Part shown: positions 1-8,097 of the stretch, one piece after another | How positions within the stretch are numbered: position 1 is the first letter of the stretch | Layout of the letters: each line of letters opens with the position of its first letter | NCBI GenBank assembly: GCA_900314825.1 | Contig: OMWS01000028.1 | Coordinates: forward strand, 1 to 36,027 | Direction of reading: 5' to 3' | Source of the DNA: an uncultured Veillonellaceae bacterium | GTDB taxonomy: Bacteria; Bacillota; Negativicutes; Selenomonadales; Selenomonadaceae | DNA length: 36,027 nucleotides | Made by a program: the position numbers and the translations under genes | Notes under the pieces: generated by a model | What the model was told of the DNA's origin: nothing | Databases searched by the model: none | What the model saw: the letters and a program-made list of their open reading frames with translations, nothing else

Positions 1-353
1 TGGCCGTACGTCGTAACATATCAAACGGCGTGCGCGCACGGGCGCTGTGTGACAACGAGTGGATTGTTTTGCTCTACAAGCCGCTCCTCCCTGGGCCTGT
101 CGGCCCTGTCCCTCCTCCAAGGAGGAGGGCTGTCTCTTAACTTAATGACATTGCCTTTGGGGGAGGTGCCGAGCGTATGCGAGGCGGATAAGCAGACGCA
201 CGGCGCTTTAGCGCCGATGCGGTCGCTTATGCCGCTTTCGGCGGAGGGTAGCGCAGGATGAGATTCGCGATTCTATCGAAAGAATAGAGAATCGACATAT
301 GTCGTTACCCTCTCAGTCGCCCTGCGGGCGCCAGCTCCCCCAGAGGGGGAGCC
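1..353. repeat. Composite intergenic palindromic repeat, copy R1
   Basis: Non-coding mosaic of palindromes. It contains a perfect palindrome of the CCCTCCTCC/GGAGGAGGG type (110-129), a stretch around 131-168 with the TAACTTAATGACATTGCC segment, a nested 43 bp unit (188-230), a quasi-palindromic A/T-richer core (about 258-295), and a closing arm ACCCTCTC...CTCCCCCAGAGGGGGAG (307-353). Positions 1-168 match the reverse complement of copy R4 (5395-5767), so the two are inverted copies. No gene is supported in this stretch. The left end may continue beyond the window. Confidence 0.8.
188..230. repeat. Nested 43 bp palindromic unit, copy 1
   Basis: Outer inverted repeat ATAAGC...GCTTAT surrounds AGAC...GGTC and an inner CGGCGCTTTAGCGCCG palindrome. 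The inner part differs from the TTAGCGC-type centre of the other copies, but symmetric base changes keep the pairing. This pattern suggests the folded form is conserved. Confidence 0.75.
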
Positions 354-379
354 ATTTTTGAAAGAAAGGACATCCCCCT

Positions 380-1537
380 ATGCGTTTTTCTCCCCGCGCT
401 GCCGTCGTGCTGCTCGCCGGCGGCCATCTCATGAATGATTTCTACTGCAATTTCCTGCCCGTGCTGCTCCCCATCATCATGCCGAAGCTCGACCTCTCTC
501 TGACGCTTTCGGGCCTCCTCGTCATGATCATGAGCGTCACGAGCAATCTCATGCAGCCGGTGTTCGGCTACCTCATGGATCGCCACCCTCTGAGCTGGCT
601 GCTCGTGCCCGTGCTTCCCTTTGGCGCGCTCTGCATCTGCACGGTCGGCTATCTCTCCACGAAGGCGATGCTCTTCGTCATGATCGCGCTGACGGGGCTC
701 TCCGTCTCCGCGTATCATCCGCTCGGTTCGTCGCTCGCGGCGAAAGTCGCGCGAGTGGGCAAGGCCGGCATCGCGATGTCGCTCTATGTCGCGGGCGGCA
801 ACATCGGCTTCGCCTTCGCACCGCTCGTCATTGTCGCATTCACCGAGCACTTCCCGCTCGAGGCGCTGCCGATCCTCATCGTGCCGAGCCTCGTGATGAT
901 GGCGCTTTTCGCCGCGTCCGGGCTCTCGCACTTTTCGACGGTGCAAAAAACAGCCGGCGACCGCCTGCCGCTACGCAAAATCCTGTCCAACGCCTCCGTC
1001 GTGCGGCTGAATCTCGCGATGGGGCTGCGCTGCTGGACGCACGTCTCCGTCTCGACGTTTTTGCCGCTCATGCTCGTCAGCGCCGGCTACTCGCCGCTCG
1101 TGTCCGGCACGCTCCTGACGCTGTTCCTCGCGGGCTGTGCTTTGGGCGGCATCACGGGCGGCGCGCTCGGCGACCGCTTCGGCCACAAGCGCATCATCCT
1201 CGCGGCGCTCGCGTGCGCCATCGTGCCGACGGCCTACTTCTTCACGCACGCAGGCACGGCGCCCGTATCGCTCGTCGCGCTCTTCCTCTCCGGCGCGTTC
1301 CTCATCGCCTCGCAGCCGAGCTCCATCGTCTGGGCGCAGCGCGCGATGCCTGGCAGCGCTGGCATGGCCTCGGGCATGATGATGGGCCTCTCGTTCGGCC
1401 TCGGCAGCCTCGGCGCCGCGCTCACGGCCGCCATCGCCGACCACATCGGCCTCGCGGCCGCGCTGCTCCTCACGACGATCCCGCTCGTGCTCTCCGTCTT
1501 CGTCGCCGCGGCAACGCCGTATCCTGAACGAAATTGA
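380..1537 (+). CDS. MFS exporter, fosmidomycin-resistance (Fsr)-like
   Basis: A 385-residue integral membrane protein of the major facilitator superfamily with about twelve hydrophobic segments. Two signatures resemble the Fsr family: HLMNDFYCNFLPVLLP near residues 16-31, and QPVFGYLMDRHPLSW followed by AYHPLGSS near residue 115. Family members are drug:proton antiporters, but the substrate here cannot be read from sequence. The start is fixed by AAAGGA at 365-370, nine bases before the ATG. It is the only forward gene in the first 30 kb. It stands alone between repeat R1 and a strong hairpin it shares with the convergent gene. It could equally be a general metabolite exporter. Confidence 0.85.
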   Translation: MRFSPRAAVVLLAGGHLMNDFYCNFLPVLLPIIMPKLDLSLTLSGLLVMIMSVTSNLMQPVFGYLMDRHPLSWLLVPVLPFGALCICTVGYLSTKAMLFVMIALTGLSVSAYHPLGSSLAAKVARVGKAGIAMSLYVAGGNIGFAFAPLVIVAFTEHFPLEALPILIVPSLVMMALFAASGLSHFSTVQKTAGDRLPLRKILSNASVVRLNLAMGLRCWTHVSVSTFLPLMLVSAGYSPLVSGTLLTLFLAGCALGGITGGALGDRFGHKRIILAALACAIVPTAYFFTHAGTAPVSLVALFLSGAFLIASQPSSIVWAQRAMPGSAGMASGMMMGLSFGLGSLGAALTAAIADHIGLAAALLLTTIPLVLSVFVAAATPYPERN

Positions 1538-1547
1538 TTGCATCCAA

Positions 1548-1587
1548 AAATCGGCCTCGTTCCAAGCCCATGGAACGGGGCCGATTT
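1548..1587. terminator. Bidirectional intrinsic terminator
   Basis: The arm AAATCGGCC(T)CGTTCCA pairs with TGGAACG(G)GGCCGATTT around a six-base loop. On the reverse strand it is followed by a run of five T, so it should end the reverse gene at 1604. It also lies just after the forward MFS stop codon, but without a good T-run in that direction. Confidence 0.85.
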
Positions 1588-1603
1588 GCGTACACCAAAA
1601 AAT

Positions 1604-2932
1604 TCATTCCGCCGGCATCAAAATGATCGCCACAGGCAGATTCGACGCGCCCGGCGGAGAGAATTCGAAGCTCGGCGCAGTGCGGGCATTGTACTGGCCG
1701 ATGTCCGCGAGCTCCATGCTGTCCGTGAGGAACGCGAGGCCGGATTCGCGAGCTTTCGTGATGCTCGCCGTCTCCGTCATGTGGTCGGAGCCCGCACCGA
1801 AGAACGTCGTGCCGTACGGCGTGTAGAGAAGCTGGCTGCGGCCGACGGCAGTCTTGACGCGCAGCGCGCCGGCGTACGTGCCGCCGAACGGGCTCAAGTA
1901 ACACTGCGTGTTTTCGCGGCCGGCGAGCGGCACGTCGACGTGGTAAAGGATGCCGTAGTTGCCGTAGTTCAGCACGGCGCTGCCGTCCGTCGCGTCGATG
2001 CCTGTGCGGTATTTGTCCGTCTCGTTGTCAGCGAGCAGGAAGTACTGGATCTTGCCGCCCGATGGATCGTACGTCGCCTTTGGCCGGATCGTGCGGTCGG
2101 CTTTCGCGAACGTGCCGCGCAGGCGGAGCTCGTCGGCAGGCAGGACGCGCGCGCGGCGCACGAACATCGTGGGATCAACATTCGCCGGACAGATGACGAC
2201 GGACGTGCGGACGGCTTGCGACGAGAGGAAATCATAGCAGCCGTAGACGAGGTCTTCCGGTTGCAAGAGCGTCTTGTTCATGTCATCGACCAGCACGCGG
2301 CGCTCGCCTTTTTTGAGGAAGAAGCGCTGCGAATTTTGCGCATCGAAATACAGCGCTTGCGTGCCCTTGCCGACATCGAGATAATTCGGCGACGGCGGAC
2401 ATGCGCCGCCGCGCGTGATGGTTACCATTGACGTGCCGCTGCCGACGTTTTCGAGGACGACGGCGACTTTCTTCGGCGCATGCATGCGGTTGACGTGATA
2501 GTAAAGCACGCGCGCCGCGCCCTGCACGGTGTCCTGGTAGAGGATACCGTCCTCCGTCGCGTATTCCGGGCTGTCGGAAAACAAGAGCGTCGCGCCGCTG
2601 TCCGTCGAAGTCGTCTCCATGCGATGCATGAGGCGGGAGGCATACGATTGCAGCTTTGGCTTCGCCGTCTGCGCCGTGTCATCATCTGTGCTGTGACGCT
2701 CGACGACGCGCGAGCGCCCTGTCGTCGTCTCCGACTGCGTGACGATGCGCGTCGTGTCCGTGCGGACGCGGAGGGGCGTGGCATTTTCGCCAAGCGCGTT
2801 TGCATCCGCAACAAGCGAAGCATCTTGCGGCGTGTCAGCGGAGACGGGCGTTGCGCCGAAGAGGAGCGAACAGGCGGCTGTGCCTGCGAATAACGTGGAT
2901 AGTTTTGCTTTTATGATATGTCGAATATTCAT
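1604..2932 (-). CDS. Secreted protein of unknown function
   Basis: 442 residues. The N-terminus carries a typical signal peptide: basic MNIRHIIKAK, a hydrophobic core, and a probable cut after VSA near residue 32. The mature part starts with a low-complexity Thr/Asp-rich stretch (about 33-95), followed by a globular region with many beta-prone segments and several cysteines. I do not recognise a domain. A start with AAAAGGA eight bases upstream is clear. It lies next to a polysaccharide deacetylase in the same direction, separated by repeat R2, so a cell-envelope role is possible but not shown. A TATAAT-like hexamer at 2948-2953 is close to the ribosome binding site. Confidence 0.8.
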   Translation of the reverse strand: MNIRHIIKAKLSTLFAGTAACSLLFGATPVSADTPQDASLVADANALGENATPLRVRTDTTRIVTQSETTTGRSRVVERHSTDDDTAQTAKPKLQSYASRLMHRMETTSTDSGATLLFSDSPEYATEDGILYQDTVQGAARVLYYHVNRMHAPKKVAVVLENVGSGTSMVTITRGGACPPSPNYLDVGKGTQALYFDAQNSQRFFLKKGERRVLVDDMNKTLLQPEDLVYGCYDFLSSQAVRTSVVICPANVDPTMFVRRARVLPADELRLRGTFAKADRTIRPKATYDPSGGKIQYFLLADNETDKYRTGIDATDGSAVLNYGNYGILYHVDVPLAGRENTQCYLSPFGGTYAGALRVKTAVGRSQLLYTPYGTTFFGAGSDHMTETASITKARESGLAFLTDSMELADIGQYNARTAPSFEFSPPGASNLPVAIILMPAE

Positions 2933-2965
2933 TCTGTAAGTCCTTTTATTATAAAAGTTGCTCCT

Positions 2966-3210
2966 ACAGTAGCCTTCCCCTCAGGGGAAGGTGCCGAGCT
3001 TGCGAGGCGGAAAGGGTCCCTTGTACGTTTGGTGAGTTCGTAGGGCATAACTCTTCGCGGGTGCGCGCACGAAACGCTTGGAGTGCCTGCGCGCACCGGC
3101 AAGGTCAAATAATCTGCAAATTCAAAGGCCGTGCAAGCGACCCGCTCCACCGCTTCGCGGTCCCCCTCTCCCTGAGGGAGAGGCTGCTGTTTAAGTTACG
3201 CTCGCAACAG
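2966..3210. repeat. MITE-like composite repeat, copy R2
   Basis: The left arm (GTAGCCTTCCCCTCAGGGGAAGGTGCCGAG) and right arm (GGTCCCCCTCTCCCTGAGGGAGAGGCTGCTG) face each other around a core of about 120 bp. The core contains CGCGCAC palindromes similar to those in R1 and R4. Beyond the right arm, GTTACGCTCGCAACAG is shared with copies R6 and R8. The repeat ends one base before the stop codon of the deacetylase at 3212. Confidence 0.75.
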
Positions 3211-3211
3211 G

Positions 3212-4030
3212 TCAATCATTCTTATTGATATGCTGGCGGATGCCGAGTTTCGTGAAGACTTGTGCTTTGAGCAAGCGAAGTTTGAACTCGAACAGGCCGA
3301 ATTTCGGGTGCGGGATGTTGATGCGCTGGAGCTGGTAGGGATCGGTATCGAAGGTATTGAGGCCGGCGTCGCCCGTGACGGCGGCGAGGTATTCGTTTTG
3401 TCGCAATAACTCCGGCATGCTTTCATCGTACATCCCGTTCGGGTAGGAAAAGCTGAAAACCGTCGGCAGACTGTTCCATTCGAGCAGGAGCTTCGAGAGA
3501 TGGACCTCGTCTTGCTGCTGCGCAGGCGGAAATGTCGTGAGCGGCTGATGGTTCGCCGTGTGGCTGCCGATCTCGATGCCGCGACGGCTCATATCGCGGA
3601 GCTCATCCCACGTGAGGTAATCCGGCGTGCCGATGAGGTTCGTCGGCATGAAGAGGACGGCCGTCATGCCGCGTTCTTCGAGCAAGGGCAGCATGATCGT
3701 GTAGTTATCTTCATAGCCGTCGTCAAACGTCAAGATGATCGGCTTTTCGGGAAGCTGCTGCTTCCCTTTTTTCGCCTTCAAAAAATCGAGGATCGTGATG
3801 GTTGTGTAGCCCTCCGACTTCAGATAATCGAGCTGCGCCGCAAAGTCGTCCGGCGGGATGTTGTAGGGATGGCTGTCCGCGTCCTCATGCGTGTCGACCA
3901 TGTGGTATTCGAGGATGGGGACGCCTTGCGGCGGGTTCGCGGCGACATAGGCGCAGAAAAGCGCGGCCGCGACGAAGATGAGGGCGGCCGCTGCTGCAAA
4001 ATATTTGAGGAAACGAAAACGATAGTTCAT
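3212..4030 (-). CDS. Membrane-anchored polysaccharide deacetylase (NodB domain)
   Basis: About 272 residues. An N-terminal hydrophobic segment (about 10-28) anchors the catalytic part outside the membrane. The carbohydrate esterase family 4 core is plain: TFDDGYEDN (motif 1, catalytic and metal-binding Asp pair) near residue 102, SHTANH (motif 2, two metal-binding His) near 157, and a SYPNG motif (motif 3-like) near 196. Family members remove acetyl groups from peptidoglycan, chitin or exopolysaccharide, and the actual substrate is unknown. I place the start at the second ATG (4030), because AAAGGA directly abuts the first ATG at 4036 and is properly spaced only from the second. EYHMV near the N-terminus is also usual for this family. 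Confidence 0.9.
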   Translation of the reverse strand: MNYRFRFLKYFAAAAALIFVAAALFCAYVAANPPQGVPILEYHMVDTHEDADSHPYNIPPDDFAAQLDYLKSEGYTTITILDFLKAKKGKQQLPEKPIILTFDDGYEDNYTIMLPLLEERGMTAVLFMPTNLIGTPDYLTWDELRDMSRRGIEIGSHTANHQPLTTFPPAQQQDEVHLSKLLLEWNSLPTVFSFSYPNGMYDESMPELLRQNEYLAAVTGDAGLNTFDTDPYQLQRINIPHPKFGLFEFKLRLLKAQVFTKLGIRQHINKND

Positions 4031-4132
4031 GGTCATTCCTTTGAATTAAACGTGAAGGGCTGTCAAACCTTAGTCTCCTTCTCAGACGGTAAGGGCATTA
4101 AGATACAAGGTTAGGGAACGCACTCGCCCAAA

Positions 4133-4336
4133 GCCTCCCACTTTGGGGGAGGTGCCGAACGAATGCGAGGCGGAGAGGGTCACGTCGTACTAAGATTTAC
4201 GATTCATTGAAAGAATAAAGAATCAAACTCCGCGGCGACCCTCCGTCGCAAGCGACATAAGCGACCGCTAAGCGCTGAAGCGCTAAGCGTCTGCTTATCC
4301 GACCCCTTCGGGGCCACCTCCCCCAGAGGGGGAGGC
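4133..4336. repeat. Composite intergenic repeat, copy R3
   Basis: Left arm GCCTCCCACTTTGGGGGAGG...GAGAGGGTCACG, an A/T-rich core (about 4190-4235), then a right arm containing the nested unit and ending CCTCCCCCAGAGGGGGAGGC. Positions 4238-4336 are the exact reverse complement of 8098-8196 (99 of 99 bases by eye), and the rest is also related to copy R5. It fills most of the 365-base gap between the deacetylase and whiA. No gene is seen there. Confidence 0.85.
4257..4298. repeat. Nested 42 bp palindromic unit, copy 2
   Basis: The reverse-strand reading is ATAAGCAGAC, then GCTTAGCGCTTCAGCGCTTAGC, then GGTCGCTTAT. It is identical to the copy at 8136-8177 and inverted relative to it. Confidence 0.8.
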
Positions 4337-4395
4337 GTAGGTTGAATGACCGCCACGCCCTAACTTAATGCCATTGCCTCTGAACTTGAATCTAT

Positions 4396-5346
4396 TTACG
4401 CCTGAGAAACGCGATACTGTTCGGCGAGCGCGTGGAGTTTTCTGAGGCGGTGGTTGACGCCGGGCTTGCTGACGCAGAGGAGGTCGGCGAGCTCGGACAT
4501 CGTGAGGTCGGGATGATTGCGGCGGGCGTCGATCGTCTCGCGCAGCTGTTCGGGCAGGCTGTCGATGACGCCATATTTTTCCAGCACGAGGATATCTTCG
4601 AGTTGGCGGCCGGCGGCATCGACGGCTTTCTGGAGATTCGCCGTCTCGCAGTTGACGATGCGATTGACCTGCTCGCGGACTTCTTTGACGTTGCGCGCGA
4701 CTTCGAAGCGCTCGACGGCTTCGTCCGCCTGGATCATGCCGAGGAAATCGACGATGGCGTCGCCTTCCTTGAGGTAGACGACGTAAATATCGCGGCGCTC
4801 GGCGATGCCGGCGGGGAAATCGAGATGCTTCATCAAGCGATGCAGAAGATGCGCAAACGCATAGTTCGGCGCGACGAACTCCAAATGATAGTGCGCTTCC
4901 GGCCGGTTCACGCTGCCGCCGCCGAGGAACGCACCGCGCAGGTACGCGGCGCGGCAACAATTCTTCTTGAGGATGGCGAGGTTCTTCGGCTCTTGGCCGA
5001 GGTTCAGGCTGCCGTCCTGCATGAGGCCGAGGTGCTCGAGGAGGCCGGCGACGCTCGGCGACGGCACGATGCGCACGAGGTAATTGTTGCGCTTGTTGAG
5101 GCGGCGCGTGCGGCGTGCGGAAATCTCTGTGCGCACGCCTGCACCCTCGAGTTTCAAAAGGTTCAGCAGCTTGCGCGCGACAGCAGCATTTTCCGTCGTG
5201 AAGTTCACGCCGAACGTATGATGCGGGCCGAACGTGACCGTGCCGCCCATGCGGAGGAGCGCGGCCATCTCGGCCGTGCGGTCGCAAGCTTCCGGGTACA
5301 TCAGTCTTGCGATTTCATTCTTTACTTCGGTTGCAAAAGAGGGCAT
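4396..5346 (-). CDS. whiA: WhiA, DNA-binding/regulatory protein
   Basis: 316 residues, the usual WhiA length. It starts MPSFATEVKNEIARL. The central part (about 95-200), with YLRGAFLGGGSVNRPEAHYHLEF, is the LAGLIDADG homing-endonuclease-like fold. The C-terminal third holds a helix-turn-helix (LTMSELADLLCVSKPGVNHRL, about 278-299). Family knowledge: WhiA is a sporulation regulator in Streptomyces and affects cell division and chromosome segregation in Bacillus, and it normally lies beside rapZ and yvcK. Here it follows yvcK in the same direction, but a repeat separates the two by 438 bases. This gap may uncouple its expression. A GAAGGA sequence lies a little far (about 13 bases) upstream of the ATG. 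Confidence 0.95.
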   Translation of the reverse strand: MPSFATEVKNEIARLMYPEACDRTAEMAALLRMGGTVTFGPHHTFGVNFTTENAAVARKLLNLLKLEGAGVRTEISARRTRRLNKRNNYLVRIVPSPSVAGLLEHLGLMQDGSLNLGQEPKNLAILKKNCCRAAYLRGAFLGGGSVNRPEAHYHLEFVAPNYAFAHLLHRLMKHLDFPAGIAERRDIYVVYLKEGDAIVDFLGMIQADEAVERFEVARNVKEVREQVNRIVNCETANLQKAVDAAGRQLEDILVLEKYGVIDSLPEQLRETIDARRNHPDLTMSELADLLCVSKPGVNHRLRKLHALAEQYRVSQA

Positions 5347-5394
5347 TGGTTGAAGTTTCTTCCTTCGCAGTTACAATCTCGCACACGTCTCAAC

Positions 5395-5767
5395 GCCTCC
5401 CCCTCTGGGGGCAATGTCATTAAGTTAGGAGACAGCCCTCCTCCTTGGAGGAGGGACAGGGCCGGCAGGCCCAGGGAGGATAAGCAGACTCTTAGCGCTT
5501 TAGCGCTTAGAGGTCGCTTATGCCGATTTATCGGTTGCGGCTTGTAGGTCAAAACAATCCACTCGTCCGAACTCAGCGCCCGTGCGCGCACGCCGCCACA
5601 ATATGTTACGACGTGCGGCCACGGGGCCTGAGCTTTGTTGTACGCATTGGTATGACCTACAAGCCGCTCCCTCCTGGCGCTGCGCTTCGCTCCGCGCCTG
5701 TCCTCCCTCCAAGGAGGGAGGCTGGGGTGCGAGCCGCCAACTTAATGACATTACCTCTGGGGGAGGC
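5395..5767. repeat. Composite intergenic repeat, copy R4, inside the rapZ-yvcK-whiA cluster
   Basis: Starts GCCTCCCCCTCTGGGGG and ends CCTCTGGGGGAGGC. It holds the palindrome CCCTCCTCC/GGAGGAGGG (5436-5455), the nested unit (5480-5521), a segment matching the reverse complement of R1 (about 5545-5625), and a second Gly/Cys-codon-like palindrome CCTCCCTCC/GGAGGGAGG (about 5702-5721). Compared with R1, it carries about 60 extra bases around the nested unit at the point where R1 is continuous. The whole 438-base gap between yvcK and whiA is this repeat, and no gene is seen. Confidence 0.8.
5480..5521. repeat. Nested 42 bp palindromic unit, copy 3
   Basis: ATAAGCAGAC, then TCTTAGCGCTTTAGCGCTTAGA, then GGTCGCTTAT. 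The changes C/G to T/A on the two sides of the centre (TCT...AGA) are symmetric and keep base pairing. Confidence 0.8.
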
Positions 5768-5784
5768 GTAATTTGAATAGCTTT

Positions 5785-7077
5785 TCAGTTGGGGCGAAAG
5801 TCATAAATCATTTTCATTACCGCCCGACACAATTTGTCAGGGTCGTGGCGGATGACGTCGGATTCGTTGATGATGTCGGCGCGCATGAGGCCGATGCCGA
5901 GGGCGTTGACCGCTTCTTCGTCAATCACGACGGGATACGCGCCCTTGTCGGCATAATAGCGCTTCATGTCTTCGCTGATCGGGTGCGAGTTCACGAGCAT
6001 GAAGTCGATCGCGCCCTTGCCTGCGTGATCGAGGATGGCTTTCGCATGCATCGAGGCCGTGTAGCCGTCGGTCTCGCCGGGCTGCGTCATGACGTTGCAG
6101 ATGTAGATCTTGAGCGCGTGGCTCTTGCGCACGGCTTCCGCAACCCCATCGACGAGCAGGTTCGGCATGACGCTCGTATAGAGCGAGCCCGGGCCGAGGA
6201 TGATCGCGTCAGCGGTCTTCAGCGCCTCGAGCGCCGCGCTGACGGGCTCGGCGTGCTCCGGGTAGAGCTTCACGCGCTGGATATGCTTGTGGACTTCCGG
6301 GATGTGCGACTCGCCTTTGACGATCGTGCCGTCGTCCATGATGGCGTCGAGGCGGACATGCGCCGTCGAGGCCGGCAGGACGCGGCCTTTGACGGCGAGG
6401 ACTTTCGACGATTCCTTGAGCGCCGTCTCGACATCGCCCGTGACTTCCGTCATCGCCGCGATGAAGAGATTGCCGAAGCTGTGGCCTGCGAGCTCGCTCG
6501 CGCCCTTGAAGCGGTACTGGAACAGTTTTTCCATCAACGGCTCGGTGTCGGCGAGCGCGACGAGGCAGTTGCGGAGATCGCCTGGCGGGATGATGCCGAG
6601 CTCCTCGCGCAGCCGCCCCGACGAGCCGCCGTCGTCTGCGACGGTCACGACGGCCGTGACGTTCGACGTGGCCGATTTGATGCCGCGGAGGAGCACAGAG
6701 AGACCGTGGCCGCCGCCGATGACCGTGACGGTCGGGCCTTTGCCGAGCTTGCGCTTTTCGTAGATAATATCGACGAGCCGCTCATTTTTGTCCGGTAGCA
6801 GCACCGTGATGACGGAGCGGATGACGAAGCGCGTCGCGACGAGCATGAGCGCCGCGCCGAGGATGACGACGAGGATGCCGACGAGCGTCGTCGCCGTGTA
6901 GTCATAGCTGCCGCGCCAGAGGTAGACGGCGCGGAAGATGGCTTCCTCGATGGCGTCGAGATATTTGTAGTTGAAGACGAGGCCGAGCCCGAGGCTCGCG
7001 AGCAGCACGCCGGCAGCGAAGACGAGCAGCCAGCGCTTGAAGCGCATGCCCGGGTAGAGCCATTTCAAAAGATGCAT
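5785..7077 (-). CDS. yvcK: YvcK/CofD-like gluconeogenesis factor with N-terminal membrane segments
   Basis: 430 residues, about 100 longer than Bacillus YvcK because of an N-terminal extension with two hydrophobic segments (about 15-35 and 62-84). The CofD-like core begins at TVIGGGHGLS (about 115). It continues with TVADDGGSSGRLREELG, PPGDLRNCLVALAD and GHSFGNLFIAAM, all typical nucleotide-sugar binding motifs of the family. YvcK homologues bind UDP-GlcNAc and are needed for normal morphology on gluconeogenic carbon. The membrane extension suggests it works at the inner membrane. It begins three bases after the rapZ stop codon, so the two are cotranscribed. Confidence 0.93.
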   Translation of the reverse strand: MHLLKWLYPGMRFKRWLLVFAAGVLLASLGLGLVFNYKYLDAIEEAIFRAVYLWRGSYDYTATTLVGILVVILGAALMLVATRFVIRSVITVLLPDKNERLVDIIYEKRKLGKGPTVTVIGGGHGLSVLLRGIKSATSNVTAVVTVADDGGSSGRLREELGIIPPGDLRNCLVALADTEPLMEKLFQYRFKGASELAGHSFGNLFIAAMTEVTGDVETALKESSKVLAVKGRVLPASTAHVRLDAIMDDGTIVKGESHIPEVHKHIQRVKLYPEHAEPVSAALEALKTADAIILGPGSLYTSVMPNLLVDGVAEAVRKSHALKIYICNVMTQPGETDGYTASMHAKAILDHAGKGAIDFMLVNSHPISEDMKRYYADKGAYPVVIDEEAVNALGIGLMRADIINESDVIRHDPDKLCRAVMKMIYDFRPN

Positions 7078-7080
7078 GGC

Positions 7081-8025
7081 TCAGCATTCCTCCCGTACAT
7101 GTTCCCAGACGTCATTCTTCATGAGGTCGCGGTGCTCGAGCTTGACCGGGTAGCCTTTTTTACCGAGGCGGTCAAAAATATGCTTTGCCACGAAGACACT
7201 GCGGTGCATGCCGCCCGTGCAGCCGACAGCGATGACGAACTGGCTCTTGCCCTCTTTGACGTACTGCGGCACGAGGAAATCGATCATGTCGTCGAGCTTC
7301 GCGAGGAATTCCTGCGTGACGGGGAAATTCGCGATGTAGTCCGCGACGTCTTTGACGGCACCGCTCTTGTGGCGCATGGCTTCGATGTAGAAAGGATTCG
7401 GCAAGAAACGCACGTCGAGCACCATGTCGGCATCAAGCGGCATACCGAACTTGAAGCCGAACGACAGCACGTTGATGTTCATCTGCTCGCCTTCGCCCGC
7501 GCCGAATAAGCGGTGGATCTTGTCGCGGAGCTCGACCTTCTTGAGCTCGGACGTGTCGATGATGTACGTCGCTTTCGCGCGGACGGGCGCGAGGCGGGCG
7601 CGCTCCTTCGCGACGCCTTCCGTAATGCGGGAGGCCGGCGCCATCGGATGACGGCGGCGCGTCTCCTTGTAGCGGCGGATGATCGCCGCGTCGGAAGCGT
7701 CCATGAACAGCATTTCATAGTTCGTATCATCATGGTCGAGCCCGTCGAGCACCTGCACGAACGTATCGAAAAATTCGCGGCTGCGCGTGTCGACGACGAG
7801 CACGACCTTGCCGACGTGGCCGCCCGTGTGCGTCGAGAGCTCGACGAACTTCGGGATGAAGACCGGCGGCAGGTTGTCGACGACGAAATAGCCGAGGTCT
7901 TCAAGATACCGGCACGCCTGCGTCTTTCCGCCGCCCGACATGCCCGTGACGATCACGAGGCGTGGCGCTTCCTTTTCGTCTTTATGTGGAGCCTCTTGCG
8001 GCTGGATGTTCTTTTCTTCTGTCAT
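7081..8025 (-). CDS. rapZ: RapZ/YvcJ-family nucleotide-binding protein
   Basis: About 314 residues. GMSGGGKTQA near residue 28 is the Walker A loop. VVDNLPPVFIP, VVDTRSREFF and the C-terminal IAVGCTGGMHRSVFVAKHI (RNA-binding-domain signature) identify the RapZ/YvcJ family, which binds GTP/ATP. In E. coli RapZ controls glucosamine-6-phosphate synthase through small RNAs; the role in Firmicutes is less defined. I choose the ATG at 8025: GGAGG stands eight bases before it, while the in-frame GTG at 8034 overlaps that ribosome binding site. It is the first gene of the rapZ-yvcK-whiA operon. Confidence 0.95.
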   Translation of the reverse strand: MTEEKNIQPQEAPHKDEKEAPRLVIVTGMSGGGKTQACRYLEDLGYFVVDNLPPVFIPKFVELSTHTGGHVGKVVLVVDTRSREFFDTFVQVLDGLDHDDTNYEMLFMDASDAAIIRRYKETRRRHPMAPASRITEGVAKERARLAPVRAKATYIIDTSELKKVELRDKIHRLFGAGEGEQMNINVLSFGFKFGMPLDADMVLDVRFLPNPFYIEAMRHKSGAVKDVADYIANFPVTQEFLAKLDDMIDFLVPQYVKEGKSQFVIAVGCTGGMHRSVFVAKHIFDRLGKKGYPVKLEHRDLMKNDVWEHVREEC

Positions 8026-8055
8026 ATGGGACACCTCCCTGGGGTTTTAGAGTTT

Positions 8056-8061
8056 ATTATA
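8056..8061 (-). promoter_or_regulatory. Possible -10 element for rapZ operon
   Basis: TATAAT on the reverse strand, about 30 bases before the rapZ start and 37 bases from the edge of repeat R5. No convincing -35 hexamer is present at the right distance, so this is tentative. Confidence 0.4.
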
Positions 8062-8097
8062 ACAATGAACATGAAAAATCTATGATGCGAATATCAT

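Noticed and set aside
49..261. A 70-codon frame in the first repeat
   Set aside because: It lies wholly inside repeat R1, has no ribosome binding site, and its sequence recurs, inverted, in R4. It is repeat DNA.
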